A stretch of DNA of 64,000 nucleotides, from positions 1-64,000 of the forward strand of contig NZ_JAAZTU010000011.1 in the NCBI RefSeq assembly GCF_012395185.1, written 5' to 3'. Of this stretch, positions 7,834-17,625 are shown piece by piece. The notes under the pieces are model-generated. The model worked only from the letters and a program-made list of their open reading frames with translations. It had not been told where the DNA came from and made no database searches. Position numbers and translations under genes: made by a program. Each line of letters begins with the position of its first letter. Position 1 is the first letter of the stretch. Source of the DNA: Vibrio aestuarianus. Lineage in GTDB: Bacteria > Pseudomonadota > Gammaproteobacteria > Enterobacterales > Vibrionaceae.

Positions 7834-9801
7834 ATGAGTAGAGAAATGAATAGAAGTCGTCAATTTGAAGAGAGTGATAGCAGCCCGATCTCTAGCCATA
7901 TTGGCCGGCGAATCATTATTTTTCTAGTTATTCTTAGTGGGCTAGTAACGTTAATGACCACCCTAGCACAAACCTATTTCGACTATAATCGTGAGTTTAA
8001 TGACGTAGCTCAGCGTCATCACGAAATAGAATTTGTTCATGCCGATCTGCTGGCCACTGCTTTGTGGAGTTATGATCTCGTCACCCTTCAACAACGTCTG
8101 GATGGTCTGGTTAATTTACCAAAAATTGATTATTTGCTCGTCTCTTCTGGAAATTATCAATTCAGTGCCGGTGACAAAGTGACTGAGCGTGTTTTAAAAA
8201 ACAGCTATCCGATGCTCTACCTAAACCCTGATACTGGCATTAAAGAGCAAGTAGGCACTATCTACATTGAGTCCAATGCTCAAGAAATCTATACCTATCT
8301 TATTCGGCAGTTTTTAGTTGTACTTGTCGTGAACGCGATGAAGACTGTTTTTGTATGTTATGTGATTCTAATGATTTTCCACGAAAGCGTGAATCGGAGG
8401 TTATTTGCCATTGCTAACTACTTACGTAAATACAACCCTCGACACCCACCTAAACCTCTTCAGCTAGTACATAAAAAGTGGATCATGGGACACCACGATG
8501 AATTGGTATGGTTAGCCGATGAGACCAATAAAATCACAACCAACCTGACAACGCTTTACAACAATATCAAGTTTGAACAAGAGCGACTTGCAGATTTCAC
8601 CGAAGTTTCATCAGATTGGTTATGGGAGACAAACGCATCCAATCAGCTCATTTATGCTTCAGAACCAATGCGCCATGCATTAAACATTGCGGCAAATGAG
8701 AAGCCATTCCTCTCTGAACTAACGCAATTTAAAGATTTGGAGCACCTTTTATATCTTCTTGAAAAAAAAGAAGACTTTTCCAAGTGTAAAGAAAATATCG
8801 TTATTTCCGGTGTCACGCAATATCTCATGTTTCAGGCGATTGCACGCTATCGTAATGAGCAATTCATCGGTTTTAGAGGTACAGCAATTAACATCACTGA
8901 ATTAAAACTAGCGCAAACCGAACTTGAAGAGCTCAACCAAAACTTAGAGCGGCAAGTTGCGCGACGAACGCTTGATCTTCAACAGCGAACTTCAGACCTA
9001 AAACAGAGCATGCAACAGCTACAGGAAACACAAAGTCAGTTGATTGAATCAGAAAAACTGGCCGCATTAGGTGGGCTAGTGGCCGGGGTCGCTCATGAAG
9101 TCAATACACCACTAGGTATTGCAGTAACCGCAACATCGGTGATTAACGACATCAAAAACGAACTGAATAAAGCCTTTGCCGACCAAACACTGACCAGCAG
9201 TCAGTTTTCATCGTTGATGCTGCGCATGAATGACACGACTCAAATGTTGGAAAGCAACCTAAACCGGGCAGCAAAACTGGTACGAGACTTCAAACAAACA
9301 GCGGTTGATCAAGTCTCTGAGAGCCGAAGCCAGTTCTCTATTCATCAAGTTCTGCATGCTTTAATCGCAAGTCTTCATCCAGAAACACGCAAGGTGCCCG
9401 TTGTGCCTAAGATAGAAGGCGATGAAACAATCACTATGAATAGTTTACCGGGTGTATTGACTCAAATTGTTTCCAATTTAGTGATGAATAGCATTAACCA
9501 TGCTTTTGCACAGCAGCCAAATCCGGAAATAACAATTCGTTTCTATCAGCAACAAGATAATATTATTTTAGAGTATCAAGATAACGGCTGCGGTGTTGAA
9601 CCTGCTTTGCACCACAAAATTTTTGAGCCCTTTTATACTACTAAGCGAGGCAAAGGGGGCTCGGGGCTAGGTTTAAATCTCGTTTTTAATTTGATGAAGC
9701 AAAAGCTGAGTGGCCAGTTGCTATTTGAATCCGATGTCGATGAAGGCGTACATTACACTTTCACCCTACCTAAGACACTAGAACGGAATATAAAGCCTTA
9801 A
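7834..9801 (+). CDS. Sensor histidine kinase with periplasmic and PAS-like domains
   Basis: Inner-membrane sensor kinase of 655 aa. The order is: TM helix 1 (about residues 27-48), periplasmic domain (49-165), TM helix 2 (about 166-190), a PAS-like segment (about 265-360), a coiled coil (365-410), the phosphoacceptor box GLVAGVAHEVNTPLG with His421, and an ATPase domain with N box (NLVMNSINHAF), G1 (DNGCG), F box (FEPFYTTK) and G2 (GGSGLGL). There is no receiver domain, so a separate response regulator is required. The convergent REC/HD-GYP protein next door is the obvious candidate. An in-frame ATG at 7846 is an alternative start. Confidence 0.9.
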   Translation: MSREMNRSRQFEESDSSPISSHIGRRIIIFLVILSGLVTLMTTLAQTYFDYNREFNDVAQRHHEIEFVHADLLATALWSYDLVTLQQRLDGLVNLPKIDYLLVSSGNYQFSAGDKVTERVLKNSYPMLYLNPDTGIKEQVGTIYIESNAQEIYTYLIRQFLVVLVVNAMKTVFVCYVILMIFHESVNRRLFAIANYLRKYNPRHPPKPLQLVHKKWIMGHHDELVWLADETNKITTNLTTLYNNIKFEQERLADFTEVSSDWLWETNASNQLIYASEPMRHALNIAANEKPFLSELTQFKDLEHLLYLLEKKEDFSKCKENIVISGVTQYLMFQAIARYRNEQFIGFRGTAINITELKLAQTELEELNQNLERQVARRTLDLQQRTSDLKQSMQQLQETQSQLIESEKLAALGGLVAGVAHEVNTPLGIAVTATSVINDIKNELNKAFADQTLTSSQFSSLMLRMNDTTQMLESNLNRAAKLVRDFKQTAVDQVSESRSQFSIHQVLHALIASLHPETRKVPVVPKIEGDETITMNSLPGVLTQIVSNLVMNSINHAFAQQPNPEITIRFYQQQDNIILEYQDNGCGVEPALHHKIFEPFYTTKRGKGGSGLGLNLVFNLMKQKLSGQLLFESDVDEGVHYTFTLPKTLERNIKP

Positions 9802-9804
9802 ACA

Positions 9805-9831
9805 TGCATCACCGCCATTAGCGGTGATGCA
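9805..9831. terminator. Bidirectional hairpin between kinase and HD-GYP genes
   Basis: Stem TGCATCACCGC / GCGGTGATGCA with loop CATTA lies between two convergent genes. The 11-bp stem is perfect; the T-run is weak on both strands. Confidence 0.6.
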
Positions 9832-9866
9832 ACATTGATAAACAAAGTTTAACTCGAAACAAATGA

Positions 9867-11414
9867 CTAATCGGGTAGTTGATTACGAATGGCGATAAAG
9901 TCATCCCAATGCTCTATCATTAGATCAACTAAGTCTGGATCAAAATGTTTCCCTTTTTGGGCAACAATTTCTTGCATAATTGCATCATCTGTCCACGGTT
10001 CTTTGTAACTTCGCTTAGAACCCAATGCATCAAATACATCGGCTAATGCAGTAATACGACCGCTGATCGGTATCTGATTACCGATCAATTGGTGGGGATA
10101 ACCCGTTCCATCCCACTTTTCATGGTGAGTAGCCGCAATTTCTTTTGCAACGGCAATCAGGCGACGCTTGGAGCGACTTAAAATTTCCACTCCATATTCA
10201 ACGTGCTTTTGCATAATCTCCCATTCTTGCGCGTCCAACTTACCTGGTTTATGCAAAATACTGTCTGGAATGGCGACTTTACCGATATCGTGTAGCGGTG
10301 AGCCACTCTTGAGCATATCTACCTCTTGTTCCGGTAAACCATACAATACCGCTAGTTTTTCACTGATCAGAGAAACTCGCTGTACATGCGCACCGGTTTC
10401 TCTACTCCGCGCTTCAACCGCATTGGCTAAGTTATACACTAGCTCTTTTGAGGTTTCCCGCAGGTCGACTAACAAGTTTAATTTTTCAAAGGTCAGTCCA
10501 ATGTTGTGCATGTAGATCTCCAGTAACTGTTTATCAAGCTCACACAAATCATCTTCAATATTAATGTACAGTAAGTTATCTACGCCACGATCATCGGTTA
10601 TAAACAAAACGGAAGCGTCACCAAAATCTTGTGACTGCTGGCAGTTCAAAACATGTCGACAACGCGACGCAACTTGGTCAGGTAAACGGTCAAGATTACA
10701 TTCAGAATAAAAATCAACATAGTCACCAGTCGCTGCTAATGTCAGCGCTCGGCACACCTCACCCTCCGGCCTAGGCTGGACAATACAGTAAAAAGCAGAC
10801 GAATGAAGTTTAAGCAATGAAGTTAGTTGCCCTAGCACTGACTCAGCATAAGTTTTCAATGTTGTAGTATTTTGCACATTGGCAGAAGCTTGAATAACTC
10901 GGCTTAAACCTTCTTTTTGCTCTTTAATCAAACATAAATCACGATAAGCACGAAGCATAGAATAGAGTAACGTTCTCAGCTTCTGCGTCGTGAGTTCCGT
11001 CTTCTCTTTATAATCATCAATTTCATATTCTTGAATAACGGTATCTTCAGGTGCTTGACCCGCCTGCCCTGTGCGAAGCACTAAGCGAATCATCTTGTTG
11101 TTACACTCTTCGCGAATATATTTCACCAATTCCAGACCTGCGTGTTCCGTTTCCATCACAACATCAATTAATGCTAAGGCTATATCGTCGTTTTCTCTCA
11201 GCTTCTGTTGAGCCTCAACACCTGACATTGCCGATATAAGATCAAGAGGCCGACCTTGGAACGTAAAACCATTGAGTGCCAAACGAGTTATTTGGTGCAT
11301 CTGCTCATCATCATCCACCAGCAGTACATACCATGGCCTGATGTCAACTGTTGGTTGATGTGAACCTTTATGCTCATGCCTGTTTTCTTGCTGATAATCT
11401 GCAAAAAGATCCAT
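9867..11414 (-). CDS. Response regulator with HD-GYP c-di-GMP phosphodiesterase domain
   Basis: Cytoplasmic regulator of 515 aa predicted to hydrolyse cyclic di-GMP when phosphorylated. The receiver domain spans about residues 28-150, with acidic DDDE at 34-37 and phosphoacceptor Asp84 in LIDVVMET. A middle DUF3369-type domain (about 170-315) follows, then the HD-GYP domain (325-515) with HD at 375-376 (HDIGK), HVEYG at 404-408, HH at 430-431 (HHEKWDGTGYP) and the GYP triad at 438-440. All core metal-binding motifs are present, so it should be active. It is convergent with the sensor kinase at 7834, its likely partner. Confidence 0.92.
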   Translation of the reverse strand: MDLFADYQQENRHEHKGSHQPTVDIRPWYVLLVDDDEQMHQITRLALNGFTFQGRPLDLISAMSGVEAQQKLRENDDIALALIDVVMETEHAGLELVKYIREECNNKMIRLVLRTGQAGQAPEDTVIQEYEIDDYKEKTELTTQKLRTLLYSMLRAYRDLCLIKEQKEGLSRVIQASANVQNTTTLKTYAESVLGQLTSLLKLHSSAFYCIVQPRPEGEVCRALTLAATGDYVDFYSECNLDRLPDQVASRCRHVLNCQQSQDFGDASVLFITDDRGVDNLLYINIEDDLCELDKQLLEIYMHNIGLTFEKLNLLVDLRETSKELVYNLANAVEARSRETGAHVQRVSLISEKLAVLYGLPEQEVDMLKSGSPLHDIGKVAIPDSILHKPGKLDAQEWEIMQKHVEYGVEILSRSKRRLIAVAKEIAATHHEKWDGTGYPHQLIGNQIPISGRITALADVFDALGSKRSYKEPWTDDAIMQEIVAQKGKHFDPDLVDLMIEHWDDFIAIRNQLPD

Positions 11415-11510
11415 TGCCTAATTCCCTTGAATGACGATTTGTCTACTCTTTAGGTTTAGCACATAACGGCTTTTTTAGTGGATGAATTCTGATTAATGTG
11501 ATGAAAAATA

Positions 11511-11554
11511 AAGCCCCTATTGAATTCAGCATAGATTGATTCAAATAAGGGCTT
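11511..11554 (-). terminator. Imperfect hairpin downstream of the YqhC-like gene
   Basis: Read on the minus strand, AAGCCCTTATTTGAAT pairs with ATTCAATAGGGGCTT and is followed by TTATTTTT, a factor-independent terminator pattern about 130 bp after the araC-type gene. Confidence 0.55.
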
Positions 11555-11591
11555 GTAGGCAGAACGTGACTAGCATTCTTTAGGAGGAACA

Positions 11592-11660
11592 ATGACGATT
11601 CGTTGCTATCGTCACTACTTGGGGAATAATGTCGCAGTGCTCGTAACAATAAAAGAGTAA
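11592..11660 (+). CDS. Possible 22-codon small ORF with perfect Shine-Dalgarno
   Basis: AGGAGG followed by AACA and ATG opens a 22-residue frame (MTIRCYRHYLGNNVAVLVTI, then KE and TAA). It lies in a 270-bp gap between two minus-strand genes and no other plus-strand gene follows. The ribosome binding site is unusually good for chance. There is no clear promoter and no recognised product; it may be a small protein, a gene remnant or coincidence. Confidence 0.25.
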   Translation: MTIRCYRHYLGNNVAVLVTIKE

Positions 11661-11684
11661 ACCTTATGTTTTATCTTTCCTCTT

Positions 11685-12569
11685 TTATCGCTGAACTCCT
11701 CTTGGTGTTTCGTTGAAGTGTCTTTTATATTCTCGACTAAATTGTGATGCACTGGTGTAACCGACCATACGTGCGGCGTCATTGACCCTTTTGCCTTCCA
11801 CATGAATAAGCTCTTTGGCTTTATTGAGTCGTACTTTCTTCAAATATTGTAAGGGAGACTCTAAAGTGACGGATCTAAAAGCTTGATGGAATGCAGAAAC
11901 GCTCATATTGGCCTCTTCAGCCAATCGCTGCACGGTAATTGATTGATCATACTCTTGATGGACTTTGCTCAGTGCTTTCGCTACACGTGCGTAATGACCT
12001 TCTTGATGAGCGAGATCAAACAACACATGCCCTTCACTGCTGGTTAGGGCACGAAATACGATCTCTTCAAGTATCGCCTCTCCCAATACTTTCGCTTCCA
12101 GATCATTCACCAATGCGGACATTAAGCGAATAGTGCTCGCCAGCATTTCTTTGTTCATTTCTACCGACTTAAGACCACATTTCGATGTTTTATCACTGCT
12201 GTTTCGATCAAAACCCGACTCTTCAAGCTTACTTACTTGCTTGAGTAACATTGAATGGTCAATATTGATGGTTAAACCCAGTAACGGTTCGTTTTCTGTG
12301 GCAAAAGCTTCACATTCTAGTGGCAATGGAACGCCTACAACCAAATAGTCATTCGGCCCATAGTGGACGGGGTTACCTCCAATATGGATCTGTTTATGCC
12401 CTTGGCCTAGAAGAATAATGCCGGACTGATAAACAAACGGCTGCCGTTGGTTACCCTGGCTGCTGCGATAAAACCATACGTCAGCGATGACCGTCTGATG
12501 AATTCCCTCCAGTTGATCTAAAGACTGTTTTTCTACGTATCGTTGCATCAGTTGCGCAAGTTCGCTCAT
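11685..12569 (-). CDS. AraC family regulator, YqhC-like
   Basis: Transcription activator of 294 aa with an AraC_N (PF06719-type) sensing domain (about residues 20-170) and a C-terminal AraC double helix-turn-helix (about 200-294): VQRLAEEANMSVSAFHQAFR and then ARMVGYTSASQFSREYKRHF. The ATG at 12569 has AGGAGG upstream and gives the normal length. It is divergent from the YqhD-like aldehyde reductase, as yqhC is from yqhD in E. coli, where YqhC activates yqhD in response to aldehydes. The same role is inferred here. Confidence 0.88.
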   Translation of the reverse strand: MSELAQLMQRYVEKQSLDQLEGIHQTVIADVWFYRSSQGNQRQPFVYQSGIILLGQGHKQIHIGGNPVHYGPNDYLVVGVPLPLECEAFATENEPLLGLTINIDHSMLLKQVSKLEESGFDRNSSDKTSKCGLKSVEMNKEMLASTIRLMSALVNDLEAKVLGEAILEEIVFRALTSSEGHVLFDLAHQEGHYARVAKALSKVHQEYDQSITVQRLAEEANMSVSAFHQAFRSVTLESPLQYLKKVRLNKAKELIHVEGKRVNDAARMVGYTSASQFSREYKRHFNETPRGVQR

Positions 12570-12738
12570 GGCACCTCCTAAAGAGACAATATGGCTAAAG
12601 GATACCAACCAAATAGAATTAGGCAATTTATTTCGAGGAATTGGCCTATATTCAATGTCAATCAAGTACTAATATGCACATTGTAAAACACTGCCTTGGA
12701 GGTTTTCCTCCATTTTTAGAAGCAAAAAGGTGAGAATA

Positions 12739-13887
12739 ATGAAATTTACTTATGTTAACCCTACCCAAATTCATTTCGGCCAAGGACAAATTGCAGCGAT
12801 CAGCAGTGCAATCCCTACAGACAAAAAAACCTTGGTTATTTATGGCGGAGGTTCAATCAAGAACAATGGTGTGTATGATCAAGTCGTCAGTGCACTAGCG
12901 AATCATAACTGGGTTGAGTTTGCCGGTGTAGAGCCAAACCCAACCAAGGAAACACTCGACAAAGCCGTAGCGATAGTCAAGCAGCAAGACATCGATTTCA
13001 TTCTTGCCGTTGGTGGTGGTTCCGTGATTGATGGCTCAAAATACGTTGCCGCTGCCGCCAAATACGATGGCGATGGTTGGGATATTATGCTCGGCAAACA
13101 CCAAGTTGTTGAAGCAACACCTATTGGTGCTATTTTGACCTTGCCTGCAACAGGCTCTGAATCCAATATGGGTGCGGTGATCACCAAAGCTGAGACACAA
13201 GACAAACTGGCATTCATGGCACCAGCGGTTCAACCAAAATTTGCTGTACTAGATCCAGATGTGATGAAGTCATTACCTGAACGCCAGTTGATCAATGGCT
13301 TGGTAGATGCTTGGGTACACGTTTGTGAGCAATACCTAACGCTACCGACTAATGCGATGGTTCAAGACGGCTATGCTGAAACGCTCCTTAAAAACCTGTT
13401 GGTACTTGGCCAGCAATACGCAGAAAGAGACAATGATCAGTGGCGTGCCAACCTAATGTGGACAGCAAACCAAGCTCTGAACGGGTTGATTGGTAGCGGT
13501 GTTCCTCAAGACTGGGCAACGCATATGATTGGTCATGAATTCACAGCCTTGTGGCACGTAGACCACGCGCGCTCTTTAGCTATTGTGCAACCCTCTTTGC
13601 TACGTAATCAGCTTGAAAACAAACAGGCTAAGTTAGAGCAGATGGGCAAAAATGTATTTGATCTACCCGCAGGCAAAGACCTAGCACTACGCACAATTGA
13701 CGCCATCGAAGCCTTTTACCATAGCTTAAATGTTGCCACTCAATTTGCTGACCACAACAGCAGCCAACAAGAGGCGGTCAACGCAGTAATTGCACAACTA
13801 GAAGCTCATGGTATGGTCGTGTTAGGTGAGCAGCAATCAATTACTATTGAAAGATCTCGTGAAATATTAGAGCAGGCTATCGTCTAA
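12739..13887 (+). CDS. yqhD: NADPH-dependent iron/zinc alcohol dehydrogenase, YqhD-like
   Basis: Group III iron-containing alcohol dehydrogenase fold (382 aa), predicted to reduce short-chain and toxic aldehydes with NADPH. The cofactor-binding segments are YGGGSIKNNG and AVGGGSVIDGSKY, then LPATGSESN. The metal ligands are visible as D and H in GLVDAWVHVCEQY, GHEFTALWHVDHA and related positions. The ATG at 12739 follows AAGGTGAG. A GTG at 12730 in the same frame lies inside that ribosome binding site. A strong terminator follows. It is probably induced by the divergent YqhC-like regulator. Confidence 0.9.
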   Translation: MKFTYVNPTQIHFGQGQIAAISSAIPTDKKTLVIYGGGSIKNNGVYDQVVSALANHNWVEFAGVEPNPTKETLDKAVAIVKQQDIDFILAVGGGSVIDGSKYVAAAAKYDGDGWDIMLGKHQVVEATPIGAILTLPATGSESNMGAVITKAETQDKLAFMAPAVQPKFAVLDPDVMKSLPERQLINGLVDAWVHVCEQYLTLPTNAMVQDGYAETLLKNLLVLGQQYAERDNDQWRANLMWTANQALNGLIGSGVPQDWATHMIGHEFTALWHVDHARSLAIVQPSLLRNQLENKQAKLEQMGKNVFDLPAGKDLALRTIDAIEAFYHSLNVATQFADHNSSQQEAVNAVIAQLEAHGMVVLGEQQSITIERSREILEQAIV

Positions 13888-13943
13888 TTCGAGACGTTTG
13901 GCTCATAAATAAGATTCCATAAAAAATATTCTGTTACAATCCG

Positions 13944-13972
13944 AGCAGCGCTGATAGGCGCTGCTTTTTTTG
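13944..13972 (+). terminator. Factor-independent terminator after yqhD
   Basis: AGCAGCGC, loop TGATAG, GCGCTGCT, then seven T. It separates yqhD from the lysoplasmalogenase gene, whose start at 14000 is just beyond. Confidence 0.88.
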
Positions 13973-13999
13973 TTTGTAGAAAACCGATATGGAAAACCT

Positions 14000-14650
14000 A
14001 TGTGGCCAAGCATTATCATGATTTGTATTACTCATTTAGTTTCGATCAGCCGTGGGCCCAGGTGGTTGTTTTATATCAGTAAGCCTCTACCAATACTGTT
14101 AATGGCCACGTTACTTTATCTTGCTGGGACCAATGACGCTTCCTCTCATGTTGTCAATAATTCGTTCGGTTTATGGGTGATTGTAGGGCTACTGCTTTCA
14201 GCGATGGGCGACGCTTTTCTGATGCACCCAAAAGATAAGTTTGTTGCAGGATTAAGCTGTTTTTTGTTTGCACACATTGCCTATAGCATCGGCTTTTTTC
14301 AAACGATAGAATCCATCACTTGGTGGATACCCGCAGGATTTCTAGCGGTTGGCGTATTGGTATTTTTACTGCTACTACCCAGTTTAGGTGCGATGATCAT
14401 TCCAGTCGCTCTCTACATTGTTGTAATTGTGGCTATGACTGCATCAGCGGCCGAGTTTTGGGTGGCTTATCGCTCATCGGCGGGGCTATTGGCTTTGGTT
14501 GGAGCATTAATGTTTATGATGTCTGACTTAGTACTTGCCATTGATAGGTTTCGCTCTGCTTCTCATTTCTCTCGACATGTAGTCATGGTAACGTATTACA
14601 CCGCACAAGGGTTAATTACGCTATCCGTACTCGCTAGTTTAACCGCCTAG
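14000..14650 (+). CDS. Lysoplasmalogenase (YhhN/TMEM86) family membrane protein
   Basis: Integral membrane protein of 216 aa with about eight hydrophobic helices. It has the conserved segments YISKPLPILLM, LLLSAMGDAFLM, GLSCFLFAHIAYSIGF and the C-terminal MMSDLVLAIDRF...VMVTYYTAQGLI typical of YhhN proteins. Family members hydrolyse the vinyl-ether bond of lysoplasmalogens; activity in this bacterium is not established. I took the ATG at 14000 with GGAA upstream rather than a TTG at 13970, which falls in the T-run of the preceding terminator. It nearly abuts the convergent torS gene. Confidence 0.82.
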   Translation: MWPSIIMICITHLVSISRGPRWLFYISKPLPILLMATLLYLAGTNDASSHVVNNSFGLWVIVGLLLSAMGDAFLMHPKDKFVAGLSCFLFAHIAYSIGFFQTIESITWWIPAGFLAVGVLVFLLLLPSLGAMIIPVALYIVVIVAMTASAAEFWVAYRSSAGLLALVGALMFMMSDLVLAIDRFRSASHFSRHVVMVTYYTAQGLITLSVLASLTA

Positions 14651-14657
14651 CGTTTAA

Positions 14658-17537
14658 TTAAAAAAAAGCCCTAAGCGCTTGCACTGACAACGCCACTGCC
14701 TTTTCTAACTTTACTCGTTGCATTTGGTAAACTTTCTCTGGGGCACTATTTTTTTCTATCTCAAGGCACGCATCAAACAAAGCATCTAAACCCAAGCTAC
14801 CAGCGGAGCCCTTAAGTTTGTGTACGATCAACTTAATTTGCTCGCCATTGTCAGCGTGATGCTGTAACTCTAGCAGCGCCTCACTGGCGCTGCTGGCGAA
14901 CAACTCCACGATCTGTTGCATCTTATCATGGCCGAGAACATCAATGTCGGCCAGCACAATACGGTTATCAATCACAGTGCATTTAGCTTCAACATGGTTT
15001 GATGGATTTGAATCTTGAGTGAGTGGTAACGGTTTGCCTTCAAGACTACGTTGGATTATCTGCTCAAGATCTTCTTTTACAATCGGCTTAGGAAGATAGC
15101 CATCAAAACCTGCTGTCAAATATTGCTCGACCTCTTCGTTAAAAACATGAGCAGATACGGCGATCATCGGGGTTGATTTGTGCTCTGCTCGATTGACTTC
15201 TAAACATTTCAATTGCGCCAAAAGATCAACCCCATTGCAATCGGGTAAATTGATATCAAGTAATGCGATATCAAACTGTTGCTGTGCAAACAATACTTGA
15301 GCTTCAGCGCCATCTTTGGCGGTTAGCACCTCGTGCCCCATATGTACCAAGAAACCTTCAGCAACCATGCTGTTTACCGGATTATCTTCTACTAATAACA
15401 CTTTAGCGTGCACAGATAAGGTTGACTGAGTTGGCTGAACAGTTATCGCTTCTCCATGTTTTAGTGGTACAGAAAACCAAAATCGGCTGCCTTTACCCGA
15501 TTCGGATTCCATATGTAGCTCGCCGCCCATCGCTTCTACGATCCGTTTGCTGATCGCTAGGCCCAACCCTGTTCCCCCTTTATGGCCAACCCCCCCCGTA
15601 GCTTGAGTAAACGCTTCGAACAGGTTTTCTTGTTCATCTTCACGAATCCCTATCCCTGAATCAGCCACTTCGAATATCACCTTTTCAGAGTTATCAGCAT
15701 CAATACTAACGTAGATATCGACATAACCTTGGTCGGTGAATTTGATGGCATTACCGACTAAATTGGTCAAAACCTGACTTAAACGAGTCACGTCACCAAA
15801 CCAGAAAGACGTAACCTCGCTTTCAATCTGCTTGGTAAATTCAAGTGTTTTTTGTTGCGCGCGCCCTTCCATCAGTTGATAAATATCTTCGACCATACGA
15901 TGCAAATTAAAATTAGTGGGGCGAATTTCCAAGTACCCTGCCTCAATTTTTGAGTAGTCTAATACATCGTTCAAAATAGCCAGTAATGTGCTACCACTAC
16001 GGTTGATGACATCTACATAATGACTTTGTTGGCTAGTCAATGGAGTATCTTGGAGTAAACGAGCTGTCCCTAATACACCGTTCATCGGCGTGCGGATTTC
16101 ATGACTCATCGTCGCAAGAAAAGCCGATTTCGCACGGTTGGCCTGTTCTGCTTGGTTACGGGCCTTGGTGTGATTCAACACCTCTGCATTTAGCTTAACA
16201 TTCGCCTGTTGTAATTGTTGGGTGCGCTCAGTCACCACCTCTTCCAAGTGTTCTTTGTGCTCTTGTAACTCTCGTTTGGCTTTCACTTCCGCTTGTGCAA
16301 CTTCTTTTAGCGCATTGGCTGTGTTTCTTGCGGTGATAATAGCCTTACCCATTCGCGCAAGCTCATCACTCCCTTTCACAGTCAACTCAACTTGTAACTG
16401 ACCTTGAGCAATAGAAAGCAACGCTGAAGAGTATTGCGCTAAGCGCTTAACCACCGAAAGATAAACGACTTTCCACATGATCAAGACCGCCACTAAAAAA
16501 CCGATCAACGTCAAAATAGTTAAGCTTAATTGAGCCAAATTTAAGGTACTCGACAGTGCCTCAACAGCATTGGTGGTCGTTTGGTTGGAGTCATCCACTA
16601 AGCGGTTAACGGTAGTATTTAATTCAGATAACTGCCGCAAAGTGTTTTGCATCAGAGTTAAAGCCGCTTGCTCATTCTGGTAACGCTGCTGTAAAACATC
16701 AAAGACTACAGTGCGCTTTTGTAGATCGTTAACCAGTGCGAGCATTTGTTTTGAGCGGGTTGGATCTTCCACTACCTGAACACGCCTTTGCATAATAGAA
16801 AGGTTGTGTAAGAACTCGCTCTGGATTTGCTCAATACGTTCCACGTTAGTGGCGGTACGTATTTCTTCGATATGATTCAACATCTTAAAGGCAAGTAGAT
16901 GCAACTCGTGCAACCGTTCAGAAAGATCTAAATCAACCTCAACCAATGCATCAAGCGCTTGATAAACTTGTTGTGTTTTATTTGCCTGCAATAAGTCATA
17001 AATATGCGTGATATTGGCTACCGCAATGGTACTCGTGTTCAACACTTGTGTGCGCGTTAGTTCTTCGAGTTGCTGCGTTAACTGACGCATCTCTTCAACT
17101 CGAATATCTAAGTCATCCGCAATATACAATTTGCGCTCAACGGTAATGCCGAGTTGTGCCAGCGCATCAATAACATTTTGTACATGGCTTTCTAAACGCG
17201 TCAGGAGTTCTGAATCAAAAGAATCCGCTCCTAATTGTTTGATATGACCGAGTAAAGAGTCTAACTGGTCGAATAACTCCTTACCTGATTGCTTGCGTTC
17301 TTGTTCCGTTTTTGCATTGGTCAATGTCTGTACAGATGCGATAATTCGACTGCTTAGTTCTGAAACTTGACGAGCTTCTAACATTGATGGAATGGCGCTA
17401 TTTACTACATCACGCTCTGTCTTTGCGACCAAAGAAAAACCAAATACGCCAATCAACGCTGACATCAAAACCAGTAATGCCATCGCTGAAAAGGACAACA
17501 TTAATTTTCTACCAATACTGGCCTTAGCTAATCGCAT
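14658..17537 (-). CDS. torS: TorS hybrid sensor kinase of the TMAO respiration system
   Basis: Tripartite membrane sensor kinase of 959 aa. TM helix 1 is near residues 10-40, followed by a long helical periplasmic sensor domain, TM helix 2 near residue 340, and a HAMP linker. The cytoplasmic part has a HisKA box [11 protein letters not shown] with His479, HATPase motifs ([24 protein letters not shown]), a receiver with Asp761 ([11 protein letters not shown]) and an HPt domain with His906 ([12 protein letters not shown]). The layout is that of TorS, which senses trimethylamine N-oxide with TorT and phosphorylates TorR. The divergent torT supports this. Start at ATG 17537; a TTG further upstream lacks a ribosome binding site. 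Confidence 0.92.
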   Translation of the reverse strand: MRLAKASIGRKLMLSFSAMALLVLMSALIGVFGFSLVAKTERDVVNSAIPSMLEARQVSELSSRIIASVQTLTNAKTEQERKQSGKELFDQLDSLLGHIKQLGADSFDSELLTRLESHVQNVIDALAQLGITVERKLYIADDLDIRVEEMRQLTQQLEELTRTQVLNTSTIAVANITHIYDLLQANKTQQVYQALDALVEVDLDLSERLHELHLLAFKMLNHIEEIRTATNVERIEQIQSEFLHNLSIMQRRVQVVEDPTRSKQMLALVNDLQKRTVVFDVLQQRYQNEQAALTLMQNTLRQLSELNTTVNRLVDDSNQTTTNAVEALSSTLNLAQLSLTILTLIGFLVAVLIMWKVVYLSVVKRLAQYSSALLSIAQGQLQVELTVKGSDELARMGKAIITARNTANALKEVAQAEVKAKRELQEHKEHLEEVVTERTQQLQQANVKLNAEVLNHTKARNQAEQANRAKSAFLATMSHEIRTPMNGVLGTARLLQDTPLTSQQSHYVDVINRSGSTLLAILNDVLDYSKIEAGYLEIRPTNFNLHRMVEDIYQLMEGRAQQKTLEFTKQIESEVTSFWFGDVTRLSQVLTNLVGNAIKFTDQGYVDIYVSIDADNSEKVIFEVADSGIGIREDEQENLFEAFTQATGGVGHKGGTGLGLAISKRIVEAMGGELHMESESGKGSRFWFSVPLKHGEAITVQPTQSTLSVHAKVLLVEDNPVNSMVAEGFLVHMGHEVLTAKDGAEAQVLFAQQQFDIALLDINLPDCNGVDLLAQLKCLEVNRAEHKSTPMIAVSAHVFNEEVEQYLTAGFDGYLPKPIVKEDLEQIIQRSLEGKPLPLTQDSNPSNHVEAKCTVIDNRIVLADIDVLGHDKMQQIVELFASSASEALLELQHHADNGEQIKLIVHKLKGSAGSLGLDALFDACLEIEKNSAPEKVYQMQRVKLEKAVALSVQALRAFF

Positions 17538-17625
17538 GACACTCAACCTTAAACATAACTTCTTAAGCAAGACGGAATAGGCTATATTTTGCAGTGTTTA
17601 TTCTTGTTATGCCAATGAATCCCTA

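Noticed and set aside
12903..13217. 104-codon frame antisense to yqhD
   Set aside because: It is the reverse of a strongly conserved dehydrogenase segment.
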